Shown one piece after another: positions 17,318 to 28,000 of a stretch of 64,000 nt of DNA. The translations under genes were made by a program, and so were the position numbers. Each line of letters opens with the position of its first letter. The stretch's first letter is position 1. The notes under the pieces are model-generated. The model had not been told where the DNA came from, ran no database searches, and worked only from the letters and a program-made list of their open reading frames with translations. This stretch comes from UBA5614 sp963667535 (GTDB lineage Bacteria; Cloacimonadota; Cloacimonadia; Cloacimonadales; Cloacimonadaceae), in the NCBI GenBank assembly GCA_963667535.2, contig CAXXDU010000002.1, forward strand, positions 2,418,001-2,482,000, written 5' to 3'.

Positions 17318-18535
17318 TCACTTTGAGTTTCTATAATTGGTATAATAGTCTATAACTTCTTTGTAAACTTCACAGATGCGCTGATTAATCGCTTCAGGTG
17401 AGAATTTTTTTATGCAATTTGCTCTGATTGTGTTACTATCATAGGATGGGTATGTATTCAGCATTATCTCTATGCCGTTTGCCAGAGCTTGAGGATTTTC
17501 CGGTTCCACTAAAAAACCCTGATCTTTATCTATCAGGTCTTTTGGTCCCCCGCAATCCGTTGCTACTATTGGTTTGCCACAGGCAGTTGCTTCCAATATC
17601 ACCATACTTAATGATTCCAGCCTGCTGGGCATTACATAGAAATCGCACTTCTGGTACTCTGAAAGAGCATCTGCTCGGTTGAGGTTTCCCAACCAAGTGA
17701 CACAATCATCTAAACCCATTCTTAGTGATAGTTTCCTGAAACGCGCAAAACCAGTACCTGAACCACCGATACGTACATCTAATCTGACTCCTTTGTGTTT
17801 GAGAATTCGGAGTGCTTCCAGATAGTCGCCAATGCCTTTACCCTCAGTTATCTTGCTTAAAGTAAATATATTTGGTACAATACTAGATTGGATAGCAGTT
17901 GGAAGAGGTTTAAAGAAATCGATATCACCTGAATTTGGGATTATAATAGGCTCATGCACAGAATATTTTTTGATACTTTGTGCCAGCCAACTACTTACTG
18001 CTATAATCTTTGCAGAAGCATTCAGAGGCTTTGTGATAATTCCTCTTATCCCAGAAGATGTACGATATTCTTTGAAGGGAAATGGACCACTATGTTCAGT
18101 AATGATAAAAGGAATGCTTAGCTTTTGTGACAAATGCATTGCCAGATATCCCGCGGGAAAAGTAACGTGAGCATGGATTAAATCTATCTTCCCACTATGT
18201 GCTTCTATGTCTTTAACAAACTCTGTGGCTTTGGGAATAAGAGCATCATAGTTTCCTTTTAGCAGATAACTGGACCAGGTTAGATGTGGTATGCTAAAGA
18301 TTGTCAGATTATCTTTCTTCTTCTCTATGCGTTTGATATCAGAATTATAGTTGATAATGTTTTTAACCGATTGAACAGGATTTCTCAGCTTCAGTACATA
18401 TTCATTCGGACCCCAATCCAAAACGCTCAATTTAAGTTCTTTGATATTGCTTAGCGACATTATCTGGTCGTAAATAAACAAACCGGCAGGATGTCTGCGG
18501 CAGGGGAACCATGAAGGTAATACCAAAACATGCAT
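17318..18535 (-). CDS. Glycosyltransferase family 4
   Basis: A 405-residue GT-B fold glycosyltransferase. N-terminal MHVLVLPSWFPCRRHPAGLF with the glycine/proline turn, acceptor-side IIVTEHSGPF-like IITEHSG, then the donor-binding half with FTLSKITEGKGIGDYLEAL and the E-x7-E motif in PSRLESLSMVILEATACGKP (split ACGKPIVATDCGGPKD). Such enzymes use nucleotide- or polyprenyl-linked sugars to extend glycans at the cytoplasmic face. It follows another glycosyltransferase by 1 bp. The sugar specificity cannot be read. Confidence 0.87.
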   Translation of the reverse strand: MHVLVLPSWFPCRRHPAGLFIYDQIMSLSNIKELKLSVLDWGPNEYVLKLRNPVQSVKNIINYNSDIKRIEKKKDNLTIFSIPHLTWSSYLLKGNYDALIPKATEFVKDIEAHSGKIDLIHAHVTFPAGYLAMHLSQKLSIPFIITEHSGPFPFKEYRTSSGIRGIITKPLNASAKIIAVSSWLAQSIKKYSVHEPIIIPNSGDIDFFKPLPTAIQSSIVPNIFTLSKITEGKGIGDYLEALRILKHKGVRLDVRIGGSGTGFARFRKLSLRMGLDDCVTWLGNLNRADALSEYQKCDFYVMPSRLESLSMVILEATACGKPIVATDCGGPKDLIDKDQGFLVEPENPQALANGIEIMLNTYPSYDSNTIRANCIKKFSPEAINQRICEVYKEVIDYYTNYRNSK

Positions 18536-18536
18536 A

Positions 18537-19823
18537 CTATTTCTCTAAAACTTTATCGAACAGAATTGATAATTTCTGAGTCAGAGCATTTCTGTTGTAC
18601 CGGTTAATGTATTCTTTATCAGGATTAACGGATAGCTGACCATTGCACCATAGATTGTATACCTCAGTAATGCCATTTTTAACCGCACTCAAATTTGATG
18701 AATCATAGATAAAGGCTGTTCGGCTGTTTTGCAGAATTTCAGCAGCAGCACCCCGGGGAGGGATGATTGCCAGTATTGGCTTATAGCTTCTGATATAATC
18801 ATATAGTTTGCCTGGTAACTCAGCATTACAGTTTAAGCCCGGAGCGATGTAGAGTAAAAGCATCGTTGCATTGACTGAAGCAGCTAATACATCAGGTCGG
18901 CTTTGATTAGGAGTAAATTTTGCTACCTGCTTTATACTCTTTTCTGTCTGATATTGACCCAAAACAAAGCTCTTTGTATTCTTGCCGATAATTTCTACAG
19001 ATACTTTTCCTGAATCGATAATACCATCATTGATTAACTCCGAGAGTGCCTTCCAGAGTATTGCCGGTTGTCTTCTGTCATAAAAAGAGCCTGTATATAC
19101 TATGCTAAGAATCTTTGAGTTTTGTGAAGTGTTTTTCCGGATATCGTTGAAATCATCGTCGTCAAAGCCATTAGTAATAACCTCTGTGCGTTTGTCCAGC
19201 AAGAAGGGATACTTCTTTTCAAAATTATCTTTCATATATAGAGGATGAGTATATACTACCCCACTGCTATGTTCCAATACTGATTTCTCATATTTGTTTT
19301 CTCTGGCGATACTGCTTTGAGGATAAGCCCAATCCAATCTGGTCGGGTTATTTGTCCATTCATCTCTGAAATCAACGACAAACTTTAGTTTGTATTTTCT
19401 TGCCAGATAGGGACCGAGCAGCATGGAGGAAAATGGTCCCCCCGAGATATAGACTATATCTATCTTATACTTACTTAGAATCTTTGATAATCCGTATCTG
19501 GCAAAGGGCAACCAGGTAATCTCAGCATCGGGCAATAACCAGTTGAGTTGTAACCATGAAACCACTTTGTGAAGCCTTAAACCCCAGAGAACTTTGAATA
19601 TCCAGTTTAAATCTATTGTTGGGGTACGATATACAACTGTATCAGAAGGTATATCAGATATTGCAGTATAGTCTTTCATCCAGCGGGTATATTTGGAATT
19701 AACCGTTAAAACTATTGGTTGATAATTAAATTCGTGAAGATACTTAACAAATTTGAGACTTTTCTGGACCCCTGCTCCACCCATAGGAGGAAAGAAATAA
19801 GCAATAATCAGGACATTCTTCAC
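18537..19823 (-). CDS. Glycosyltransferase (GT4-like)
   Basis: A 428-residue glycosyltransferase. It starts with MKNVLIIAYFFPPMGGAGVQ, the glycine-rich N-terminal loop of GT-B enzymes, and has FVVDFRDEWTNNP, an H..VYTHPLYMKDNFEKKYP stretch, a VITNGFDDDDF loop typical of the domain junction, and AELPGKLYDYIRSYKPILAIIP in the donor domain. Similar proteins occur in capsule and exopolysaccharide loci. Gap to neighbours is 1 bp on each side, so it is within one operon with the methyltransferase and GT4 genes. Confidence 0.83.
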   Translation of the reverse strand: MKNVLIIAYFFPPMGGAGVQKSLKFVKYLHEFNYQPIVLTVNSKYTRWMKDYTAISDIPSDTVVYRTPTIDLNWIFKVLWGLRLHKVVSWLQLNWLLPDAEITWLPFARYGLSKILSKYKIDIVYISGGPFSSMLLGPYLARKYKLKFVVDFRDEWTNNPTRLDWAYPQSSIARENKYEKSVLEHSSGVVYTHPLYMKDNFEKKYPFLLDKRTEVITNGFDDDDFNDIRKNTSQNSKILSIVYTGSFYDRRQPAILWKALSELINDGIIDSGKVSVEIIGKNTKSFVLGQYQTEKSIKQVAKFTPNQSRPDVLAASVNATMLLLYIAPGLNCNAELPGKLYDYIRSYKPILAIIPPRGAAAEILQNSRTAFIYDSSNLSAVKNGITEVYNLWCNGQLSVNPDKEYINRYNRNALTQKLSILFDKVLEK

Positions 19824-19824
19824 G

Positions 19825-20574
19825 TTAAGCCTTCTTCTCCAGGAGCATTATAGACCAGTAAGGTTTTTTACCAGCAAGAAGCAGATTCAATCCGTTACAC
19901 AATTTTGTTACGATACTACTACGAAACAGAGAAAAGTCAGTTTTTCCGCACATCGGGCAGATTGATTTGTTACCTGGTGAAAGCCATTGCCCGCTGTTTT
20001 GTTTGAGTTTGAGTAATACAGGAATCCATTTCTTTTGTAATGGTCCGAAGTCATCTTTGTGCAGAACCCGGTACTCATCTTTAAAGAAGCTATCCAATCT
20101 CTTATTGTCGAAACTTTGAATATGGTACCAGGCATGAAAAATTGTCTGACAATCAGGACACTTAACAAAGCTGGCAGGCAAAAACTCGCTGTTAGGCACG
20201 GTAAGCAACACATATCGTTTACTAACTCGTTTTAACTCTTGTACGGCCTGAGCTAAATCTGCATCGGTCAAATGCTCAAGCATTTCACTACTCAATACCA
20301 TATCAAAAGAACAATTGGGAAAAGGAATTTGAGTTGCAGAGGCATTTATCCTGGAACCCTGAACATATTTCAGAGCCTCAGATGAACTGTCGAGTCCGGT
20401 TATATCCCATTTTTTGTGAAGCTCATTAGTAATAATGCCATTCCCGCAGCCAACATCAAGAATATTTATAACGTCATTGGGAATCAATGAGAAAATCTTA
20501 TCAACCTTTTGCTTGATTTGCTCTTCTGCATCATAATCCTGCCAGGTCTTGGATAAACTAAAGATGTCGTACAT
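19825..20574 (-). CDS. SAM-dependent methyltransferase with Cys-rich tail
   Basis: A 249-residue class I methyltransferase. Motif I is ILDVGCGNGIITNEL (about residues 39-53), followed by DITGLDSSSEAL and FDMVLSSEMLEHL. After the catalytic core there are two CxxC pairs (CPDCQ and CPMCG), suggesting a bound zinc. It overlaps the flippase gene by a base and lies in a glycan locus, so a sugar or lipid-carrier-linked glycan is a reasonable target, but specificity is not shown. Confidence 0.8.
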   Translation of the reverse strand: MYDIFSLSKTWQDYDAEEQIKQKVDKIFSLIPNDVINILDVGCGNGIITNELHKKWDITGLDSSSEALKYVQGSRINASATQIPFPNCSFDMVLSSEMLEHLTDADLAQAVQELKRVSKRYVLLTVPNSEFLPASFVKCPDCQTIFHAWYHIQSFDNKRLDSFFKDEYRVLHKDDFGPLQKKWIPVLLKLKQNSGQWLSPGNKSICPMCGKTDFSLFRSSIVTKLCNGLNLLLAGKKPYWSIMLLEKKA

Positions 20575-22049
20575 TATACTAACCCCTTCAGCTTTTTGTA
20601 TGTTCCTGATACGATGGATAACACAACCTGTTTATCATACGGCAATATAGCTTTGGTCAGCATACCTATAAAATAGTATGCTGTGATAAACAATCCGCTG
20701 CCCAATAGAAATTCCCACAAGTAATTAAGATTAATCAGCAGAAGAGGCAGACACAAAGCTCCGCATATCACAGAGGCAATAGCAGTCCTGATTAGTGCCG
20801 TGAAAGGAAATAGTTGACCTAAAGATAGTTTCAGCTTTGTACTAATTAGTACCAGATATATACTCACTGTGATGTAAGTAACAGCCATAGTAGAAAAAGC
20901 AGGTCCTTTGATACCGACCAGATTGATCAGGAGTATACTCATACCGGTATTGAGCATCAAAGTTATAATTGAAGTAATAAATATATATCTGGTTTTATTA
21001 AATACCTGAAAGAGTAATCCGTAAGTAGCTATCCTTAAAGGCATGGTTAATAAGTAAATCCTGAAAAATGAGACAGCGCCAAGATATTTAGCAGAATACA
21101 ATATGTGAATGATATGAGGAGCAAAAACAAAACAAAAGGTAAAGATTGGAAACAATATCAGGGCATTTTTGCGTACTGCCCCCCGATATAATTCACTAAT
21201 AGCCGCAGGATCTTTGCTCTTACTCATTTCAGGTAAAATGACAGCATTTACTGAATTAGTAATGATTGCGATAAAAGGTAATTCTGCTGCACCGACCGAA
21301 AACACAGCAAAGAGTTCAGGTGTGAAATACGATGAAATGACAAGTTTATCAACCTGTGCTGATATTACACCAACGATTGCGGCAACACCAATTGGTAAAG
21401 AATACATAAGCTGTTCTTTGAGCATCCCTGGATGATATTCGAATAGCTTCCCTTTACTACAGAGTGGTTGCAGGCTTATTCTGGCATAAATCCACTGAAT
21501 TATGACAGACACAATAATTCCAATAATTATGTAATACAGATTCTTGGTCAGAATTGCTAATCCCAGAATTAATACTAAATCACAACATACAGAAAAGATA
21601 ATGAAGATTGCTGCCTTGCGCGTTTGTTGCAGGCCAATCATTACGCAGTAATACAATTGAGAAAGAAACATGAAAAAGGGATAGAAGGCATAAATTATCA
21701 GTACTTTATTCAGTTGAGGATTATGAAACATCAAAGCAAGATTATTTCTGAAAACAAACAATACCAAGCTACAGACTAAGCCAAGGATGGTAAAGATATC
21801 CAGAGTTTGTCTTAAGAACTTTCTTCTTGTTTCCTCATCTGATTTGGGGATGAAGTAATAAACACTCTGAGGTAAACCAAGCATAAATATTGAGGATAAA
21901 AGAGTATAAATCATAAACAATTGACGGTATGTTCCAAACTCTGCCTGAGTAAGTAATCTCGCTAACAGAAATCCGATGATTGTTTTTACAAATAATCTCA
22001 GGAAGTCTGCTGCTGAGATAATACCGGCTTGTTTAACTAAAACTGACAT
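20574..22049 (-). CDS. Polysaccharide flippase (Wzx/MVF-type)
   Basis: A 491-residue integral membrane protein with about 12-14 hydrophobic segments; KQAGIISAADFLRLFVKTI and FLLARLLTQAEFGTYRQLF near the N-terminus are typical of Wzx-type oligosaccharide flippases of the MOP superfamily. It would move lipid-linked glycans across the inner membrane. It is the first gene of the glycosyltransferase set and lies 17 bp after the GH10-like gene. Confidence 0.88.
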   Translation of the reverse strand: MSVLVKQAGIISAADFLRLFVKTIIGFLLARLLTQAEFGTYRQLFMIYTLLSSIFMLGLPQSVYYFIPKSDEETRRKFLRQTLDIFTILGLVCSLVLFVFRNNLALMFHNPQLNKVLIIYAFYPFFMFLSQLYYCVMIGLQQTRKAAIFIIFSVCCDLVLILGLAILTKNLYYIIIGIIVSVIIQWIYARISLQPLCSKGKLFEYHPGMLKEQLMYSLPIGVAAIVGVISAQVDKLVISSYFTPELFAVFSVGAAELPFIAIITNSVNAVILPEMSKSKDPAAISELYRGAVRKNALILFPIFTFCFVFAPHIIHILYSAKYLGAVSFFRIYLLTMPLRIATYGLLFQVFNKTRYIFITSIITLMLNTGMSILLINLVGIKGPAFSTMAVTYITVSIYLVLISTKLKLSLGQLFPFTALIRTAIASVICGALCLPLLLINLNYLWEFLLGSGLFITAYYFIGMLTKAILPYDKQVVLSIVSGTYKKLKGLV

Positions 22050-22066
22050 TACTCCCCTATAGGTTT

Positions 22067-23602
22067 TTAGTTTATAATGAATCTCTTTTCAAAGATGTAC
22101 ATGTCCTTATAGTCACTCATTCTCAATGTATAGACACCCGGTTGTATTGCTCCGCCACTACTGCCGATACCATCCCATTCTTCAACAAAGTAACCTCTGG
22201 GGTAGCTCTTTTTCTTATTAAAAACCACATTGTTATTAGCATCCAGTATTGTCCAGCTCCAATCATCAGCTACATTAAAATAGAATGATAAGGAATATGA
22301 GTTTTTATTTACAGATATATTATCACAGTAAGATTTTGTCATCGTAGAATCATCTGCTGCGCTAATGTCATTTACAACCTGATTATTACCACTACCTTCA
22401 TTATTGACTACAGCGACGGTATCAATTGTCGTAGGGTTACTTTCCAAAGAGTTTATTAGTTCTGAGATAAAATCTTCTTCGGGAATAACTCCTTCGGTTG
22501 GTTCTCTGTTTTGAAACAAGTTTTGTGTTAGCTCAGGGAAATAATCGCACTGTCTGATTCCATCATAACTGAAAAGAGCTAAACCTCCGAAACCCATTTG
22601 TCTGCATATATTTGCCTTTTCGATAATTCTGTCAACACTGTAATAAGATTCCCCTTTCTCCTGCCATGCTCTGAGTCCCATAATAACCTTCTCTTTGGGA
22701 GTCTGCGCAGCGATATTGGCAGCTATATCATAAAAACGGTCATAACCTTTACTATAAGCCATAGGATAAACTCTGTCTACAATGCCGTCATTAATCCACT
22801 TCACCCAGTCCTGAGCATAGTGCACTTTTGCTTCATCTAAATCAGCTATGACAGCAGCTGTAATCATTATTTTGGGATTGATAGTTAAAGCTAATTCCCG
22901 CAAATCTGTGATAAAATCAGTTATTTGAGCTATTCTCCAATCATTCCAGGAAATATCGTTCAAAGTATCCTTTTCCCGATAGCGTGCTACTGATTCAGGA
23001 GCGTAGCCCAAATTCTTGGCAGGATATCTGATATAGTCAAGGTGAATACCGTCAAGCTCAGGATAATTCGTCACAATGTCCAGTAATACATTCATCAGAT
23101 GATACTTTACATCAGGAATCCCCGGATCAACAAAATAACCCATAGCACTCGCTGCATTCATGCGATTACCATAAACATCAGTCATTATCCAATCGCTGTG
23201 GTTTTTATATACATAATTTGAGCGCAGATAAGAAGAACTAGTAGGAGTTGCATTTAAAGTTGATACCCAAGCTTGGACAGAAAGACCGAATTCATGAGCA
23301 CTGATAATCAGATATTCCAGAGGGTCAAAATCATCTTTAGGCAGAATATAACTTCTGGGTTCCGGATTGTAGTAAAGAGAATCATGTTTATTGGGTATAT
23401 ACATAGCATCCGAGCGGTATCGAACTTCAGCCAGGATTTCAGTCTGATTGTTTGACACTGCATCTGCGACAAGCTGTTCTATCTTATCACGGCTTGATAT
23501 ATCCCATGGTAAAGCCCATAAAGACCTAACTTCCCTGCTTTGACAGTATACTGATGATATGATAAGTACAATTGCAATTAGTATGTGTTTCATATTTTTC
23601 AT
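22067..23602 (-). CDS. Secreted GH10-like (GHL10/DUF187) glycosyl hydrolase-like protein
   Basis: A 511-residue exported protein. A signal peptide (about residues 1-20) is followed by EVRSLWALPWDISSRDKIE and a TIM-barrel-like region with GIHLDYIRYPAKN, IMITAAVIADLDEA and DRVYPMAYSKGYDRFYD, the signature of the GHL10/DUF187 family. A serine/threonine/asparagine-rich linker follows. The C-terminus (WTILDANNNVVF... GGAIQPGVYTLRM) looks like a FlgD-type Ig domain. Such proteins are thought to act on surface glycans or cell wall. The start overlaps the xseA stop (TAATG). Confidence 0.8.
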   Translation of the reverse strand: MKNMKHILIAIVLIISSVYCQSREVRSLWALPWDISSRDKIEQLVADAVSNNQTEILAEVRYRSDAMYIPNKHDSLYYNPEPRSYILPKDDFDPLEYLIISAHEFGLSVQAWVSTLNATPTSSSYLRSNYVYKNHSDWIMTDVYGNRMNAASAMGYFVDPGIPDVKYHLMNVLLDIVTNYPELDGIHLDYIRYPAKNLGYAPESVARYREKDTLNDISWNDWRIAQITDFITDLRELALTINPKIMITAAVIADLDEAKVHYAQDWVKWINDGIVDRVYPMAYSKGYDRFYDIAANIAAQTPKEKVIMGLRAWQEKGESYYSVDRIIEKANICRQMGFGGLALFSYDGIRQCDYFPELTQNLFQNREPTEGVIPEEDFISELINSLESNPTTIDTVAVVNNEGSGNNQVVNDISAADDSTMTKSYCDNISVNKNSYSLSFYFNVADDWSWTILDANNNVVFNKKKSYPRGYFVEEWDGIGSSGGAIQPGVYTLRMSDYKDMYIFEKRFIIN

Positions 23603-24972
23603 TAGTTTACTTTCTTTTCAATTGAATCTACTGAGACCTGTGCGGTTCCATCCGAAAGATGCAAGCCCAGTTTATCGTTGACTTTGATATTATTAGTTGA
23701 TTTGATATATTTCCCTTCTTTGCTTATTAGCGCATAACCTCGTGTTAGTATTTTTCTGGGAGAAAGGGTTTCCAGTGACTTTTCTGAAAGCTCCAGACGG
23801 TGAAATGTGCTTTGTAATTGATTTCTTAATTCGTATTTAAAGGATGAAGTGGTTAAATCAAGAACCTGCTTTTTTGTTTGTATAACATTGGAGGTAGCAT
23901 TGATAAAATCTTTTCTGAGTATGGTATAGGTCTGAGCATATTGACGTTTGAGATTGTTAAGCTTATCATGGATTTTTGTTATACCTGTAACAGCAAGATC
24001 AAAGCGTTGTTGAAACATCTGCCATGTTTTTTCAGGGCTATTTTGCATGAGCCTGATCTGATTTCTCTGTGTTTCTCTGAACAGCATGTTCAAATGATGT
24101 CTTATCGCAATTTCGTTGGATTTATAGTAATGCTCAAAGATTCCTTCGAGTTCAGTTTTGTCAGGTGTTGCTACTTCAGCCGCTGCAGATGGCGTAGGTG
24201 CTCTAAAATCTGCCACAAAGTCAGCAATAGTAAAATCAATCTCATGTCCGATAGCGGAAATAACTGGTAATTCAGAATCGTAAATAGCCCTTGCCAAAAG
24301 TTCATCATTAAAGCTGAACAGGTCTTCCTGAGAACCTCCGCCTCTGGCTATCATAATGATATCCACATCATTTGTTTCATTGAAATATCTGATGCCACTA
24401 ATTACTTGTTTGGGTGAGTCGCTACCTTGCATCAATGAGGGAAACACAATTACCCTACAAGGATATCTTCTTTGCAAAATATTCAGAATATCCTGTAAAG
24501 CAGCGCCGGTAGGAGAAGTAATAATCCCGATTGTATCAGGATATTTAGGTAAAGGTTTTTTATGCTCAATATTAAAGAGCCCTTCTGATTTGAGTTTTAG
24601 TTTAAGCTGCTCAAATCTTTGCTGCAAAGCTCCCTTCCCATAAGGAAACATATTGCTAACCAAAAGCTGATATTGTCCGCTCTTTTCAAAAATACCAATC
24701 TTTCCAAAGCAGACCACCTGATCCCCATCCTGCGGAGTAAAATCCAGCAGATAATTCTGATTACGAAAGAAAGCACATCTGATGGTTGCATTATCATCTT
24801 TCAGGTTAAAGTAAATATGCCCCGAAGAGTGGTGCACAAAATTGCTGATTTCCCCGACAATATATAGTGCCTCAATCTGAGTTTCTATCACCTGTTTCAG
24901 ATGAAAAGTTACTTCAGATACACTAAATATCAGGCTTTCACTGATTTCAAGTGGATTGTTTTCCGACTGCAT
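23602..24972 (-). CDS. xseA: Exodeoxyribonuclease VII large subunit
   Basis: A 456-residue XseA. The N-terminal OB-fold region contains IVGEISNFVHHSSGHIYFNLKD; the catalytic domain contains IGIITSPTGAALQDIL, MIARGGGSQEDLFSFNDE and SAIGHEIDFTIADFVADFRA followed by PTPSAAAE. With XseB it degrades single-stranded DNA. No small-subunit gene (xseB) is adjacent in this window. The ATG follows close behind the nifJ terminator with no strong ribosome binding site. It overlaps the following GH10-like gene by one base. Confidence 0.93.
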   Translation of the reverse strand: MQSENNPLEISESLIFSVSEVTFHLKQVIETQIEALYIVGEISNFVHHSSGHIYFNLKDDNATIRCAFFRNQNYLLDFTPQDGDQVVCFGKIGIFEKSGQYQLLVSNMFPYGKGALQQRFEQLKLKLKSEGLFNIEHKKPLPKYPDTIGIITSPTGAALQDILNILQRRYPCRVIVFPSLMQGSDSPKQVISGIRYFNETNDVDIIMIARGGGSQEDLFSFNDELLARAIYDSELPVISAIGHEIDFTIADFVADFRAPTPSAAAEVATPDKTELEGIFEHYYKSNEIAIRHHLNMLFRETQRNQIRLMQNSPEKTWQMFQQRFDLAVTGITKIHDKLNNLKRQYAQTYTILRKDFINATSNVIQTKKQVLDLTTSSFKYELRNQLQSTFHRLELSEKSLETLSPRKILTRGYALISKEGKYIKSTNNIKVNDKLGLHLSDGTAQVSVDSIEKKVN

Positions 24973-24981
24973 TTTTTAAAG

Positions 24982-25010
24982 AAAAAAAAGGTCAGGACTG
25001 AGCCTGACCT
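24982..25010 (-). terminator. Intrinsic terminator of nifJ
   Basis: On the minus strand, an 8-bp perfect stem AGGTCAGG (25010-25003) with CCTGACCT (24996-24989), 6-nt loop, followed by an eight-T run. It lies 11 bp after the nifJ stop and 9 bp before the xseA start. Confidence 0.92.
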
Positions 25011-25020
25011 CATTTACCAT

Positions 25021-28000
25021 CTATTGAGACAATTTCTTGTAATACTCATACCGCTCGGTAAGGAATTTCTGCAAAGCTGCATGGTATTCTTTTGATTTAT
25101 CAGCGTTAATAGCTTTTAAGGATGAATAACGTTTTTCGCTATCCAGGAATTCTTCCAGACTGGCAGATGGTTCTTTTGAATCCAAGGTTAAAGGATTCTT
25201 GCCAGCCAGCTTATTCAATGGATTATAGCGATAAAGCAACCAATATCCTGCATCAACAACCCGTTTCTCTTCTTTCTGAGTATATGCCATATCTATACCG
25301 TGATTGATACAAGGAGCATAGGCTATTACGATTGAAGGTCCGGGGTATGCTTCAGCTTCAGTGATGGCATTCATTGCCTGCACCTTATTGGCACCCATTG
25401 ATATACAAGCCACATAAACATAACCATAGGTCATCATCATCATACCAAGGTCTTTCTTCGTAGTGGTTTTACCCGCTTCAGCAAAACGTGCAATTGAGCC
25501 TAAGGGAGTAGATTTGGAAGCCTGACCACCGGTATTTGAATAAACTTCAGTATCCAGAACAAAGATATTTATATTGCGGTTGGAAGCCATCACGTGGTCT
25601 ACTCCGCCAAAGCCGATATCATAAGCCCAGCCGTCTCCGCCAAAGCACCATACTGATTTCTCAACAATGTAACTACTTAGTTCCAACACCTTTGCCAGAT
25701 GCGGCTTACAACCCTCACAGGCATCAATGATAGCCTGAGGAAGCAAGCTTATTATCTTGTCAGAATTATCTTTAGCTGCCTGATCTACATCAGTCCAATG
25801 CTTTAGAGCATAATCAAATGCAGCTTTCAGTTCAGGATTTATCGCTTTTTCCAGCAGCACATTCATATGCATATTGAGCAGCTTACGATGAGAATTAACT
25901 GCCAGTCTCATACCTAAACCGTATTCTGCATTATCTTCAAATAAGCTGTTTGCCCATGCCGGACCTTTACCATCTTTATTTTTGGCATAAGGTATAGATG
26001 GGAAAGTTCCACCCCAAATGGAAGAACAACCGGTTGCATTGGCAACAATCATTCTATCGCCATAGAGTTGGGTAATAAGCTTGATATAAGGCGTTTCGCC
26101 ACAGCCAGCACAAGCTCCTGAGAACTCGAGAAGCGGTTGTTTGAACTGACTTCCTTTGATACTATTCTCTTTGAAACCGGCTAATACGTCATTGGGCAGC
26201 TTTTCAAAGAATTCATAATTATCCTGTTCACCAATTTCTCTTTCACATTCAATCGGGCTCATGACTAAAGCTGCTTTCGGACATTCTAAAACGCAGTCTT
26301 TACAGCCCTGACAATCATCTATGTAAACCTGAATTTTGTATTGATAGCCTTCTGCACCGGTTGCTTTCAAAGTCTTAAATGTAGTAGGTGCACCGGTCAA
26401 ATCAGCTTCTGTTATCAGTTTTGGACGTATGGCAGCATGAGGACATATCACCGAGCACTGATTACATTGAATACAGTTTTCTGCTATCCAATGTGGTACT
26501 TCAGGAGCTACGCGACGTTTTTCCATTTGAGAAGTTGCAGTTTGCATGTAACCATCAATCGGCATCTGCGAAACAGTGATACCATCACCTTTCTCACGCA
26601 TGATAGGCTCAATAATGTTGCGGGTAAATTCATCTGCATTAGCAGGTATCAGCTTCTTCATCGGCATTGAACAAGATGGTGTTCCCGCAGGAATATCCAC
26701 CTTAACTAAAGCTGCATTCACCTGGTCTACTGCATTGAGGTTCATTTGAACTATTTCTTCGCCTTTTCTGGCATAAGTCTTTTTGATAGATTCTTTAATC
26801 AGTTTGATTGCTTCTTCTCTTGCCAAAACACCGGAGATGAGGAAGAAAGCAGTCTGCATTACAGTATTGACTCTTCCACCCAAACCGACATCATTGGCAA
26901 TCTTGAGACCATCAATGTTATAGAAGTTTATCTTTTTATCCTGAATAGTCTGTTGCATATCGCAGGTGAGATTATTAAAGGCTTCATCCAGACACCAGTT
27001 TGAATTAAGCAGGAAAACACCATTATCTTTGATGCCTTCCAGCAAATCATAACGTCCGATAAACGCCTGATTGTGGCAAGCGATAAAGTCTTCTACTGTT
27101 ACCAGATATTGTGAGTGAATGGGAGATTTTCCAAAACGCAAGTGACTACGGGTAATACCGCCCGATTTCTTACTGTCATACTGGAAGTATCCCTGCACAT
27201 TGAGCTCTGTATTGTCACCAATAATCTTTATACTGTTTTTATTGGCACCTACTGTTCCATCTGAGCCTAATCCCCAAAACTTACAGTTAATCGTGCCTTC
27301 CGGTATTGTATAGATATCTTCTTTATATGTTATGGAAAGATGAGTCACGTCGTCATTTATACCAACGGTAAAGCCATGAAATCCCTTTGCGCTGAGATGT
27401 TCGTAAACACCTTTAACCATTCCGGGGGTGAATTCCTTTGAACTAAGTCCGTATCTTCCGCCGATAATATACAAATCGTTTCTGTCTTTCAAGGCTGACA
27501 CGATATCAAGATAAAGTGGTTCTCCGATTGCGCCCGGTTCCTTGGTTCTGTCCAGAACAGCAATTTTCTTTACGCTCTTGGGCAGCACATCGACAAAGTG
27601 CTTAATAGAGAAAGGACGATACAAACGTACTTTGAGCAAGCCATATTTGGTTCCTTTCTTTTCATTCAGATAATTGATAGTCTCTTCAATAGTCTCGCAA
27701 CCGGAACCCATGGCAATGATAATCTCTTCAGCTTCGGGATGTCCGACATAATCAAACAACTTATAGCTACGTCCCGTTACTTTTGTAACTTCTTCCATGT
27801 ACTCCTGAACTATGGCAGGTGTCGCATCATAGAATCTATTCACAGTTTCTCTGCCCTGGAAATAGACATCAGGATTATGCTGACCGACTTTTATGCGTGG
27901 AGCATCAGGATTCATACCACGAGCTCTGAACTCTTCTATGTATTTGTTATCAAGTAAACTACCCATTGTCTCGTAATCTATCACTTCAATCTTTTGAAGC